A stretch of 64,000 nucleotides of DNA from Iocasia fonsfrigidae (GTDB lineage: Bacteria > Bacillota > Halanaerobiia > Halanaerobiales > DTU029). The stretch lies in assembly GCF_017751145.1 (NCBI RefSeq), contig NZ_CP046640.1:724137-788136 (forward strand), read 5' to 3'. Made by a program: the position numbers and the translations under genes. The notes under the pieces were generated by a model. The model was not told where the DNA came from. It ran no database searches and worked only from the letters and a program-made list of their open reading frames with translations. Shown here piece by piece: positions 34,589 to 43,233 of the stretch (positions within the stretch are counted from its first letter, which is position 1; the number at the start of each line of letters is the position of its first letter).

Positions 34589-36565
34589 ATGAAGAATTAT
34601 TCAAATTGTTTTGTAGTTTTTACAATCTTGGTAATGTTTTTATTATTGGCTAGTCAAGGTATATTAGCGGCAGGATTAACAATAAATGTTGGAAGTGTAA
34701 TAGCTGAAGCTGGTGATGCTGTTATAATACCGGTTAGTTTTGAAGATATACCTACTGTTGGTATTAACAACTGTGATTTTAGGATTGGCTTTGATAATAC
34801 GGTATTAGAAGCGGTAAGTGTAAGTGTTGGAGGTATAGTACCCAGGCCAACACTTGATTTCTATAGTTATATTAACAATGATGGGGAGTATGTTAGCTTT
34901 TTATTTGCAGATGAAGAACAACAAGGTAATAATCTAATCTATGATGATGGTGTATTTGCCAATATTGAGTTTAAAGTATTAACAGATGCACCTTCTGGTT
35001 TAACAGAAATAACAGTAAGTAATGTTGGCGCTTTTGCAGACTATGACTTGAATACTATGGAAGTTGAAACCATAGCAGGGGGTATTACTGTAGAAGGGGG
35101 AGTAGTCATTGAGGTGCCTGAAGCACCGATATTAAACTCAGCAGTAGCTGACGATGGTAATGTAACACTGGACTGGAGCAGTGTAAGTGATGCTAACGGT
35201 TATGAAGTTAAATATGGTACAAGTAGTGGTAGTTATTCACAGCAGATAGATGTGGAAAATACTACTAGTTATACAGTATCGGGTTTAACAAATGGAACAA
35301 CTTATTACTTTGTGGTGACGGCTTATAATAGTGCAGGAAGTAGTGATAATTCCAACCAATTAAGTGCTACACCTGAGAGTGACGAGCCAACTGACATAGG
35401 ACAGATTGAATTGGAGTTAAGTCAGAATACAACAACTACAACAAATACTATTAACCCTACTTATACCTTAAGCAATATTGGTACTTCTTCAATAAGTCTA
35501 TCAGATGTTAAGATTAGATATTATTACACAATTGATGGGGGACAGACACAGAATTTCTGGTGTGACAATGGGGCAATAGTCTCACCTTCATATAGTAATA
35601 TTACTAGTTCTGTAGAGGGAACTTTCACAGAAATGTCTAGCAGCACCTCAGATGTTGACTATTATCTAGAAATAGGATTTTCAGGTAATACACTGGCAGC
35701 AGGTGCTACTGCAGAAATACAGACTAGATTTGTTAAGGATGATTGGTCCAATTATGATCAAAGCAATGACTTTTCTTTTAATAATGCAGAAAATGTAACA
35801 GTATACATCAATGGTCAATTGGTCTGGGGTAATGTTCCAGAGGGAGGAACCATTGAGGTGCCTGCAGCACCAGAGTTAAATAGTGTAGAAGCTGGTGTAG
35901 GTAGTGTTAATTTAGATTGGAATAGTGTTACTGACGCTGATGGTTATATAATTAAATATGGTACTGTTAGTGCAAATTATACTCAGGAAATAGATGTAGC
36001 TTCATCTACCGCTTATACAGTGTCAAATTTACTCAATACTACTTATTATTTTGTAGTAGTGGCCTATAATGAAGCTGGAAACAGTGATAATTCTAATGAA
36101 TTGAGTGCAACACCTCAGGATGATAATGAATCAACTGAATTTACTATTGATATTGAAATAGCAACTGCAAGTCCAGGAGATACAGTAACTATACCTATTA
36201 AGTTAATAAATGTTCCTTCAGCAGGAATCAATAACTGCGACTTCAGGGTTGGCTTTGATAGTAATGTACTGGAAGTAGTAGATGTAAGTACAGGGGATAT
36301 AATACCTAGACCAGCACTTGATTTCTATAGTTATATTAACACTGAAGAAGAATACGTCAGCTTCTTATTTGCAGATGAAGAACAGCAGGGTAATAATCTA
36401 ATCTATGATGATGGTGTATTTACCAATATTGAGTTTAGAGTTCTAGCAGGAGCACCCGCTGGTTTAACAAAAATAACAGTAAGCAGTGTTGGTGCCTTTG
36501 CTGATTATGATTTGAATGTTTTTGAAGTTGAGACAGAAACAGGAGGTATTACTGTAAGTAATTAG
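34589..36565 (+). CDS. Cellulosomal mini-scaffoldin: cohesin-FN3-CBM3-FN3-cohesin
   Basis: This 658-aa secreted protein organises dockerin-bearing enzymes on cellulose. It starts with a signal peptide (residues 1-28, ending GILAA). Cohesin 1 spans about 29-168 (type I-like, DFRIGFDNTVLEAVSV, SFLFADEEQQGNN). A first FN3 covers about 176-264 (YGTSSGSYSQ, GLTNGTTYYFVVTAYNSAGS). A family 3 cellulose-binding module covers about 270-420 (NPTYTLSNIGTSSISLSDVKIRYYYT region, NFWCDNGA). A second FN3 covers about 422-512, and cohesin 2 about 517-658. The two cohesins are nearly the same, even at DNA level, which points to recent duplication. There is no dockerin, SLH or sortase anchor, so the protein would be released or held only through CBM3. 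The GH9-dockerin gene follows, and a type II secretion operon is next. Confidence 0.88.
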   Translation: MKNYSNCFVVFTILVMFLLLASQGILAAGLTINVGSVIAEAGDAVIIPVSFEDIPTVGINNCDFRIGFDNTVLEAVSVSVGGIVPRPTLDFYSYINNDGEYVSFLFADEEQQGNNLIYDDGVFANIEFKVLTDAPSGLTEITVSNVGAFADYDLNTMEVETIAGGITVEGGVVIEVPEAPILNSAVADDGNVTLDWSSVSDANGYEVKYGTSSGSYSQQIDVENTTSYTVSGLTNGTTYYFVVTAYNSAGSSDNSNQLSATPESDEPTDIGQIELELSQNTTTTTNTINPTYTLSNIGTSSISLSDVKIRYYYTIDGGQTQNFWCDNGAIVSPSYSNITSSVEGTFTEMSSSTSDVDYYLEIGFSGNTLAAGATAEIQTRFVKDDWSNYDQSNDFSFNNAENVTVYINGQLVWGNVPEGGTIEVPAAPELNSVEAGVGSVNLDWNSVTDADGYIIKYGTVSANYTQEIDVASSTAYTVSNLLNTTYYFVVVAYNEAGNSDNSNELSATPQDDNESTEFTIDIEIATASPGDTVTIPIKLINVPSAGINNCDFRVGFDSNVLEVVDVSTGDIIPRPALDFYSYINTEEEYVSFLFADEEQQGNNLIYDDGVFTNIEFRVLAGAPAGLTKITVSSVGAFADYDLNVFEVETETGGITVSN

Positions 36566-36620
36566 AAAGTAAATATATGGTTTGACCATATCATCCAATT
36601 AACCAAAAATGTTTAGCTGA

Positions 36621-36752
36621 GTATTATCTAGAGACGTTTCTATTCCAAATAGTTGGTATGGAGAGATGCCAAATGGTGATGTAAATGATGATGAAAGTCT
36701 AGATTCCTTAGATTATATTTTAAAACTTCCGGGGGGTTTTTATCTTCCCTGA
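36621..36752 (+). pseudogene. Dockerin relic upstream of the GH9 gene
   Basis: The open stretch ends at TGA 36750-36752 and contains GDVNDDESLDSLDYIL (36675-36722). This is the first calcium-binding half of a type I dockerin, almost the same as GDVNDDGSVNSLDYIL of the intact GH9 enzyme downstream. It is preceded by NSWYGEMPN, perhaps the end of a lost catalytic domain. The second half is replaced by LPGGFYLP and a stop. There is no start codon with a ribosome site. Confidence 0.8.
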
Positions 36753-36826
36753 AGGTTAAAATCAATGAATCTAGTTCTTTTGTATTATTGACGCAAGTCG
36801 CCAAAAAACATAAGGAGGTTAAGCAA

Positions 36827-39454
36827 ATGATAAGAAGGTTAACATATTTAGTTGTTTTTTTTACATTCTTTTTATTTGTATTGGTGATTACTGAGGCAAT
36901 AGTCTCAGCTGAAGTAATATTGAAAGAGTATGAACCAGGACAATTATTAAAAGAAACAAATTTTAATGAAGGTTCAGGTCTTCCCTGGCATATTGTTGAA
37001 ACAGCTCCGGCAGAAGCTTCTTTTGAACTAACAGATGGAAGATATTATGTAACAATTGAAAAAGTTAATCCCAGTGGGGGAGAAAGATGGGATCTACAGT
37101 TTCGTCATAGAGAACTTTTTGTGGAAAGCGGCCATACCTATACATTGTCCTTTACTATAAGTGCCAGTAATGACTGTCAAATATATACTAAAATAGGTGA
37201 TCAGAATGAACCATATTTTGAAGATTGGAATATGAACCAAAATTGGGAATTTATACATCTTACAGCTGGCCAGCCAGTTACAATTACACAGACATTTACT
37301 GCTAATCGTACTGCTGAAGTACTGGAATGGGCCTTTCATCTTGCTGATGCCCCTGTTGGAACAGTATTTTGGTTTGATGATCTAAGTTTAACTGATCCTC
37401 AGTTTGCCGGTCATTCACCTGAAACAAGACCAAATTACAGAGATATTCGTGTAAATCAGTTAGGTTATTTCCCTAACCGGGAGAAACTGGCAACATTGCA
37501 TACAGAAGCTACCTCACCTGTAGAATGGAGATTAGAGGATAGTTTTGGTTATATTGTTGATAGTGGCATGACAGAAGTATTTGGTTTTGATAATGATTCT
37601 GGCGAGCATGTTCATATCATTGATTTCTCAGATTTTAATCAGGTAGGTAGAGACTATAAATTATATGCAGATAGTGAACCTGTTTATGATGGTGGTGACT
37701 CATTAGTAGAAAGTTATCCCTTTGATATAGCTGATGATATGTATAATGATATGCTATATGACTCACTAAAATATTTCTATCATTCAAGAAGTGGGATACC
37801 TATTGAGGAAGAGTATGTACAAAGACCTGACCTGGCTCGTGAAGCCGGTCATCCAGTTGACATTATGGAAACAAGTACTACGGAACAGGGAGACTGGGCT
37901 TATAATGAAAGCTTTACTGTAGATGTAACAGGTGGCTGGTATGATGCTGGAGATCATGGCAAATATGTAGTAAATGGTGGTATTACTTTATGGACACTGC
38001 AGAATATGTATGAGCGTATGCTATATACCGATGATGATATATCTGCTCTTGGTGATAATACTATGAATATTCCTGAAAGTGGAAATGGAATACCTGATAT
38101 ATTAGATGAAGCAAGATATCATATGGAAGTTATGCTAAAGATGCAGGTTCCAGAAGGTTATGATAGGGCAGGTATGGTTTTCCATAAAGGTCATGACCAT
38201 AAATGGACGGGTCTTGCTACATCCCCGGCAATGGCAACGCAGTTAGTAGCAGATGGTGAAATTAATCGTATTTTAAAACCGCCTACAACAGCAGCTACTT
38301 TAAATTTTGCTGCAACTGGGGCACAGGCGTATCGTTTATGGTTAGATTATGACCAAGGTTTTGCTAATGGCTGTTTGGCAGCTGCTGAAAGGGCATGGGT
38401 AGCAGCTGTAGCAAATCCAGCTATATATGCTCCATACGATGAGTCGGTTGGTGGTGGACCATATGGGGATGATTATGTATTAGATGATTTCTATTGGGCA
38501 GCCAGTGAATTATATGTAGCAACAGGGAAAGCTGTTTATAGGGATTATCTACAGAGTTCTCCACATTATTTAGAAGTACCAAATTATCTGGAAGCTGGAG
38601 AAGAAACACATACTGTAGGTCAGTTTAACTGGGGTAATACAGCGGCTCTCGGTACTTTGACACTGGCACTTGTCCCTAATGATTTAGCCTCTGCTGATAT
38701 TGAAACCGCAAGAGATAATATTGCTACAGCAGCTGATTTTACATTAAATATACAGGCTAATCAAGGTTATGGTATTACTATTGAACCATCTCCAGTCATG
38801 GATACTGGTTTAGTAGGTTATCCATGGGGATCTAATTCATTTGTTACTAATTCAAGCATTGTTCTGGCATATGCCTTTGATTATACAAATGAAGAAAAAT
38901 ATCTAAATGGTGTTACTGAAGCTATGGATTATATGATGGGACGTAACCCTAATGAAAGGGTTTATATAACAGGATATGGTGATTATCCTATTCAATATCC
39001 ACATCATCGTTTCTTTTCCCACCAGGTTGATCCTTCATTTCCGATAGCGCCTCCAGGGATTACTAATGGTGGACCAAACTCTGGATTACAGGATCCCTGG
39101 GTTAAAGGATCTGGCTGGCAACCAGGTGAAAGGGCACCTCAGAAGAGTTTTATGGATCACATTGAATCATGGTCGACAAATGAATGTACTATAAACTGGA
39201 ATGCTCCAATGGCCTGGGTGACATCTTTTCTGGCTCAAAAGGGGAATAACAATGGTGATGTTGTGGATATAATTCCTGGTGATGTAAATGATGATGGAAG
39301 TGTAAATTCATTAGATTATATATTAGTTTGCAGGTATATATTAGGTATTTTGGCTGAGTTTCCTACAACAGATGGATTTGATGCTGCGGATTTAAATAAT
39401 GATGGCTCTGTTAATACAATAGATTATGTACTGTTAAGAGAGTTAATCCAGTAA
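36827..39454 (+). CDS. Cellulosomal GH9 endoglucanase (CBM4-Ig-GH9-dockerin)
   Basis: I take the ATG at 36827 (875 aa), because AAGGAGG lies 9 bp upstream and it begins directly with a signal peptide (MIRRLTYLVVFFTFFLFVL...VSA). A CBM4-type sandwich follows at about 25-190, then an Ig-like CelD_N module (VNQLGYFPNREKLATLHT, about 205-295). The GH9 (alpha/alpha)6 catalytic domain covers about 300-800. Its nucleophile/base region is GGWYDAGDHGKYVVNGG (about residue 370), the substrate-binding motif is MMGRNPNERVYITGYG, and the proton donor Glu lies in STNECTINWNAP (about 785). The C-terminus is a type I dockerin (818-875, two calcium loops DVNDDGSVN and DLNNDGSVN) that should bind the cohesins of the gene before. 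It hydrolyses beta-1,4-glucan outside the cell. The terminator at 39475 ends the unit. Confidence 0.95.
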   Translation: MIRRLTYLVVFFTFFLFVLVITEAIVSAEVILKEYEPGQLLKETNFNEGSGLPWHIVETAPAEASFELTDGRYYVTIEKVNPSGGERWDLQFRHRELFVESGHTYTLSFTISASNDCQIYTKIGDQNEPYFEDWNMNQNWEFIHLTAGQPVTITQTFTANRTAEVLEWAFHLADAPVGTVFWFDDLSLTDPQFAGHSPETRPNYRDIRVNQLGYFPNREKLATLHTEATSPVEWRLEDSFGYIVDSGMTEVFGFDNDSGEHVHIIDFSDFNQVGRDYKLYADSEPVYDGGDSLVESYPFDIADDMYNDMLYDSLKYFYHSRSGIPIEEEYVQRPDLAREAGHPVDIMETSTTEQGDWAYNESFTVDVTGGWYDAGDHGKYVVNGGITLWTLQNMYERMLYTDDDISALGDNTMNIPESGNGIPDILDEARYHMEVMLKMQVPEGYDRAGMVFHKGHDHKWTGLATSPAMATQLVADGEINRILKPPTTAATLNFAATGAQAYRLWLDYDQGFANGCLAAAERAWVAAVANPAIYAPYDESVGGGPYGDDYVLDDFYWAASELYVATGKAVYRDYLQSSPHYLEVPNYLEAGEETHTVGQFNWGNTAALGTLTLALVPNDLASADIETARDNIATAADFTLNIQANQGYGITIEPSPVMDTGLVGYPWGSNSFVTNSSIVLAYAFDYTNEEKYLNGVTEAMDYMMGRNPNERVYITGYGDYPIQYPHHRFFSHQVDPSFPIAPPGITNGGPNSGLQDPWVKGSGWQPGERAPQKSFMDHIESWSTNECTINWNAPMAWVTSFLAQKGNNNGDVVDIIPGDVNDDGSVNSLDYILVCRYILGILAEFPTTDGFDAADLNNDGSVNTIDYVLLRELIQ

Positions 39455-39474
39455 TATAGAAATAATTTAGGTGA

Positions 39475-39527
39475 ATATATCTCCAGGAATTAGACATCAT
39501 GGTTTATCCTGGAGATATATTTTAATT
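39475..39527 (+). terminator. Terminator of the GH9 gene
   Basis: A 14-bp perfect stem (ATATATCTCCAGGA at 39475-39488 with its complement at 39507-39520) has an 18-nt loop and is followed by TTTTAATTT. It lies 20 bp behind the stop. Confidence 0.88.
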
Positions 39528-39539
39528 TAAATGAATTAA

Positions 39540-39671
39540 ACAATTGACTATATAATGATGAGACGTTATTTACTGGGAATTATTGATGAATTGGATTATG
39601 AGCAGGGAGAAAAAGCAGCAGATATGAATGAAGATGGTGATACTATATACTTCATAGAAAAGGTTTGCTAG
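39540..39671 (+). pseudogene. Dockerin relic downstream of the GH9 gene
   Basis: The frame ends at TAG 39669-39671 and encodes TIDYIMMRRYLLGIIDE followed by KAADMNEDGDTIYFIEK. This matches the second half of the intact dockerin (SLDYILVCRYILGI ... DAADLNNDGSVNTIDYV). The first calcium loop before it is scrambled with stops, and the last helix is cut short. Together with the relic before the GH9 gene it shows decay of at least one other dockerin enzyme at this locus. Confidence 0.8.
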
Positions 39672-39778
39672 GTGTCTGATAGCGAAGGATGGATAGGAAT
39701 AAGGACACTAATTTGCAGGATAAAAGTACTATATCTAGCAGAAAAAGAAAATTTTTTATATAAAATTAATAATATTGC

Positions 39779-39806
39779 AGGAAAAGATAATATAATAAAG
39801 AAATAT
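39779..39806 (+). promoter_or_regulatory. Sigma-H-like promoter of the type II secretion operon
   Basis: GCAGGAAAA (AGGA at 39779) and AAAGAAATATAT (GAA at 39800) have the 21-nt offset shared with four other units here. The first gene starts 35 bp downstream. The flanking ATATAGTAGATTA resembles the region after the copy at 4145. Confidence 0.6.
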
Positions 39807-39840
39807 ATAGTAGATTAATCTAACTAAAGGAAGAAAAACT

Positions 39841-40851
39841 ATGTCTATTATTAAAAATGAAGAGGGTTATACCTTAATAATTGTTATCTGGGCTGTGGTT
39901 ATTTTATCTTTTATTTTTATTAATCTGGTAGATGAAATCTCTTTAGATAGACATCTGGCAGAATATGAAATAGGAGAAAAGAAAATAAGACAGGTAGAAA
40001 TTTCTGCCCTGAACATGGCTATAAATAAATTAAGGCAGGATGAAACAACGACTTATGATGGTCCTGACGATGAGTGGGTAGAAGGGATATTAACGGAGAT
40101 AAATGATATCAATTGTCAGGTCATGATAACAGATTATGGTAGTAAGATAAATATTAATTTTATAGATATTGATTTATTAACAGAACTGCCCTGGTGGAAT
40201 GAAGAAATTTCAGAAGTCTTAGATGAAGGATTAATTTCAGACCCGGTTTTATTAAAAGATGTTCTGGGTGATAATTATAAATCATTTATAAGTAGTTTTA
40301 CTACACTGGGGAAATTTAATATTAATAATGATAGTTTAGCTGGGTTGACCAAATTTCTTTCATTTTATGGGCTAAGTGAAGATGTGATTAATACAATAGA
40401 GAATAATTTAAAAAAGTTTAGAAAAGAGAAGAAATCATTTCAGAATATAGAGGATCTACCGATTAAGATTAAAGGTATTGATTATACTACCATTGAAAAA
40501 ATAGCTAATCAATTTATTCTGGAAGGTCGAATTAATATAAACCTGGTTAGTGAAGAGGTTCTAGATACTTTAAAAACAGTTCTGGGGTTAAATGAAAAAA
40601 CTAGCGAAGAGTTAATTACCTATCGTAATTCAGAAACAATTGATGATTTAGGGGTTTTAAAAGATCTTATTTCCGAAGAAGACTATAAAAAGATAAAGCC
40701 ATATTTAACAACTAGCAGTAGTTTTTTTGTGATTAATATTAAACTAACAGATATGGCAGATAATATTTTAAGAGAGACTGAAGTAGTTATAGAGAGAGAG
40801 TATCCAGAAGAAGACGAATCTCAGGTAGAGATAATAAAATATCTGAAGTAG
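39841..40851 (+). CDS. gspK: Type II secretion minor pseudopilin GspK
   Basis: The 336-aa protein begins with a short leader and prepilin cleavage site EEG|YTLIIVIWAVVIL. Residue +5 is Ile instead of the Glu found in other pilins, as is usual for GspK, which caps the pseudopilus tip. The large periplasmic part (about 40-330) has the two helix-hairpin-helix-like segments of the family (ILEGRININLVSEEVLDTLKTV region; LTKFLSFYGLSEDV). It is the first gene of the operon, whereas in proteobacteria gspK follows gspJ, so the order is unusual. The next gene follows after 13 bp. It is preceded by AAGGAAG and the sigma-H-like promoter. Confidence 0.85.
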   Translation: MSIIKNEEGYTLIIVIWAVVILSFIFINLVDEISLDRHLAEYEIGEKKIRQVEISALNMAINKLRQDETTTYDGPDDEWVEGILTEINDINCQVMITDYGSKININFIDIDLLTELPWWNEEISEVLDEGLISDPVLLKDVLGDNYKSFISSFTTLGKFNINNDSLAGLTKFLSFYGLSEDVINTIENNLKKFRKEKKSFQNIEDLPIKIKGIDYTTIEKIANQFILEGRININLVSEEVLDTLKTVLGLNEKTSEELITYRNSETIDDLGVLKDLISEEDYKKIKPYLTTSSSFFVINIKLTDMADNILRETEVVIEREYPEEDESQVEIIKYLK

Positions 40852-40864
40852 GAAAGGTGATAAT

Positions 40865-41437
40865 ATGACAGAACTGGTATTAAAAACAGTGAGATATATT
40901 TTAATATTTATATTGATTATAAGCTGTTTTTTTCTGCTGAAAACCAGGCAGAGTACTGGACAGGCTGTTAGCAATATGGATAATTATCTAGATAGGCCGA
41001 TAAATCCCTTTCAGGGGGAGATTAAAGATGACTTTTTCTTTCAAAAAATAGCCTTTTCTAATGATATTCTGACTAATATTGCCTCCAGGGAGTTTTTTGT
41101 CCTGAAAAAAAAGGAAGAAGCTGCTGAACAAGAAGAACCCGAACAAATAGTTAAAAAAAACCATATACCAGAACCGCTACCTGACCTGGTACATCAAGTT
41201 GAAAAACAAGCTGCCGCTAAAGTAGCTGAAAAATTAATAGAGAATCCCTTTATCTTATTGGGTATTTCTGTAGAAAAAGAAGGAGGGCTGGCGATTTTAC
41301 TTAATACAAAAAACAAGCAAACAGAAATAATAAGTAAGGGAGATATTTTAGAAAAATTTAAAATTATGTCAATAAGCAAAGATTGTGTTGTTATAGAGAA
41401 AGAAGGGCAGAGTTTCTGCTTGGAGTTTGAAAAATAA
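40865..41437 (+). CDS. Type II secretion inner-membrane linker, GspC/PilP-like
   Basis: The 190-aa protein has one N-terminal membrane span (about residues 8-26, VRYILIFILIISCFFLL), a charged Glu/Lys-rich linker, and a small C-terminal beta domain. The latter (about 128-190, FILLGISVEKEGGLAILL ... GDILEKFKIMSISKDCVVIE) follows the HR domain pattern of GspC/PilP, which contacts the N0 domain of the secretin. No PDZ domain follows, so it is shorter than proteobacterial GspC. Its place between gspK and gspE supports the role. The sequence identity of the HR domain is low, so PilP-like is equally possible. Confidence 0.65.
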   Translation: MTELVLKTVRYILIFILIISCFFLLKTRQSTGQAVSNMDNYLDRPINPFQGEIKDDFFFQKIAFSNDILTNIASREFFVLKKKEEAAEQEEPEQIVKKNHIPEPLPDLVHQVEKQAAAKVAEKLIENPFILLGISVEKEGGLAILLNTKNKQTEIISKGDILEKFKIMSISKDCVVIEKEGQSFCLEFEK

Positions 41438-41454
41438 TTAAAAGAGGAATTGTT

Positions 41455-42951
41455 ATGATTGATAAAAGAAAAATTGATACTGACTTAATAAAGGACTATC
41501 CTAGAGAAATTCTTAAGGAATTCCATCTCCTGCCGGCTGACAGGGAAAATGACAGGGTTATTTTATATTGTGATAAAAAACCACCTTTACCAGTAGTAGA
41601 TAACCTGGAAGTCTATGGAGGGCGAAGAATTAAAACTATAGAAATACCTGCTGAAGAGTTATCTTGGTTATTAAATGAATATCTTGATGCCCCTCTGGAT
41701 ACAGTCGAAGAGATGCTTAATGATTTAAATGATGATAGTTTAAAGGATTTTAGCAGTATAGAGCTGGATTTAAAAACTGAAAACCTGGAAGAACTGGCTC
41801 AGGAAGCACCAGTAATTCGACTGGTTAATGCTATACTAACTGCTGGATTGAAGAACAATGCCAGTGATATTCATATTGAGCCCTTTGAAGATAATCTTAA
41901 ACTCCGCTTCAGGATAGATGGTGTTTTATACGAAAACCCGGCCCCTCCCCGGGAACTCTTTCCGGCCATTATAACCAGGATAAAAATCATGGCCAGATTA
42001 AATATTGCTGAACGGCGTTTACCCCAGGAAGGGAGAATAAGGATTAAAGTACTGGGCCGGGAAGTGGATATCAGGGTATCATGTATTCCAACACTCTATG
42101 GAGAGAGTGTGGTTTTACGTATCCTGGACAGGGCAGCTTACCTGCTGGAACTGGTAAATCTTGGTTTTGAGGAAGATATGCTGGTAAATTATAAAAAGTT
42201 GGTAAATTTACCACATGGGATATTACTGGTAACCGGACCTACTGGAAGTGGAAAGACAACAACACTCTATGCCACTCTCAATGAACTAAATCTACCTGGG
42301 AGGAAAATTATAACTGTTGAAGACCCGGTAGAATACCAATTAGATGGGGTAAATCAAATTCAGGTAAAACCGGAAATAGACTTTACCTTTGCCCGGGGTT
42401 TAAGGTCTATCCTGCGCCAGGACCCTGATATAATCATGATTGGAGAGATAAGGGATTTAGTGACAGCCAAAATTGCTATTCAGGCTGCCTTAACCGGACA
42501 CCTGGTACTGGCTACTTTACATACTAATGATGCAGTAAGTGCTATAACCCGACTGATCAATATGGGGGTAGAGGAGTATCTTCTGGCCGCAACAATAAAA
42601 GGAGTGCTGGCTCAACGCCTGGTCAGGGTTTTATGTCCGCAGTGTTCAATAAAATATAAGGAGAAAAAATATGAAAAATACCTGCCAGAGGAATATCAAA
42701 CAAAAGACTTTTACATACCAGTTGGTTGTGATAGCTGTAATAATATTGGTTATAAAGGTAGAAGCGGTATTTATGAACTGCTGACTATCACAACTGAACT
42801 GGAAGAGATGATTGCCAGGAAAGTTACTACCAGTAGTTTGAGAAGTAAAGCCAGCAAGAATGGTTTTAGAGAATTGATGGCAGATGGAATATTAAAAGCA
42901 GAAAAGGGGATAACCTCTCTTGATGAGATTATCAGGGTGACAAAAAATTAA
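41455..42951 (+). CDS. gspE: Type II secretion ATPase GspE
   Basis: This 498-aa cytoplasmic ATPase powers pseudopilus assembly. It has an N1-like region (1-110), then the N2 domain with ASDIHIEPFEDNLKLRFRID, Walker A GPTGSGKT (about 260-267), the Asp box and Walker B (DPDIIMIGEIRD), the His box GHLVLATLHTNDA, and the zinc tetracysteine CPQC ... CDSC of GspE/PilB proteins. Length and motif order are canonical. It lies between the GspC-like gene (17 bp) and gspF, though a 280-bp gap carrying a palindromic repeat separates it from the latter. Confidence 0.95.
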   Translation: MIDKRKIDTDLIKDYPREILKEFHLLPADRENDRVILYCDKKPPLPVVDNLEVYGGRRIKTIEIPAEELSWLLNEYLDAPLDTVEEMLNDLNDDSLKDFSSIELDLKTENLEELAQEAPVIRLVNAILTAGLKNNASDIHIEPFEDNLKLRFRIDGVLYENPAPPRELFPAIITRIKIMARLNIAERRLPQEGRIRIKVLGREVDIRVSCIPTLYGESVVLRILDRAAYLLELVNLGFEEDMLVNYKKLVNLPHGILLVTGPTGSGKTTTLYATLNELNLPGRKIITVEDPVEYQLDGVNQIQVKPEIDFTFARGLRSILRQDPDIIMIGEIRDLVTAKIAIQAALTGHLVLATLHTNDAVSAITRLINMGVEEYLLAATIKGVLAQRLVRVLCPQCSIKYKEKKYEKYLPEEYQTKDFYIPVGCDSCNNIGYKGRSGIYELLTITTELEEMIARKVTTSSLRSKASKNGFRELMADGILKAEKGITSLDEIIRVTKN

Positions 42952-42973
42952 TTTGAAGTTGGAAAGAACTAAC

Positions 42974-43143
42974 TATATAAGTAGCACTTAAATATTGCAC
43001 TTTTCCGTTCCAGCCAATTATATTAATTCCGCTTGTCGTTCGTTACGGCGTCGTGCCTCCACTCACTGTCACATATTTTTCACTCCGGCGTCCTGCCTAC
43101 GTGAAAAATATAGAGTTGCTCCATTAATATAATTGGCTTACAC
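42974..43143. repeat. Large nested palindrome (variable-arm family, copy B) inside the secretion operon
   Basis: Outer arms AGCCAATTATATTAAT (43012-43027) and its complement (43123-43138) enclose inner arms ATATTTTTCAC (43073-43083) and its complement (43101-43111). Unpaired segments CCGCTTGTCG, TCCGGCGTCCTGCC and AGAGTTGCT are shared with copy D, although the arms differ. The left flank of 56 bp (42974-43029) is repeated exactly at 52047-52102. Confidence 0.85.
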
Positions 43144-43233
43144 AAAGCATTAGTGTGAATAGATTAAATGGAATTTATATAACTAACTAACTAACAAAAT
43201 AAGCCCGTTTGGGTGTTGAGTTCAGGTGATGAC

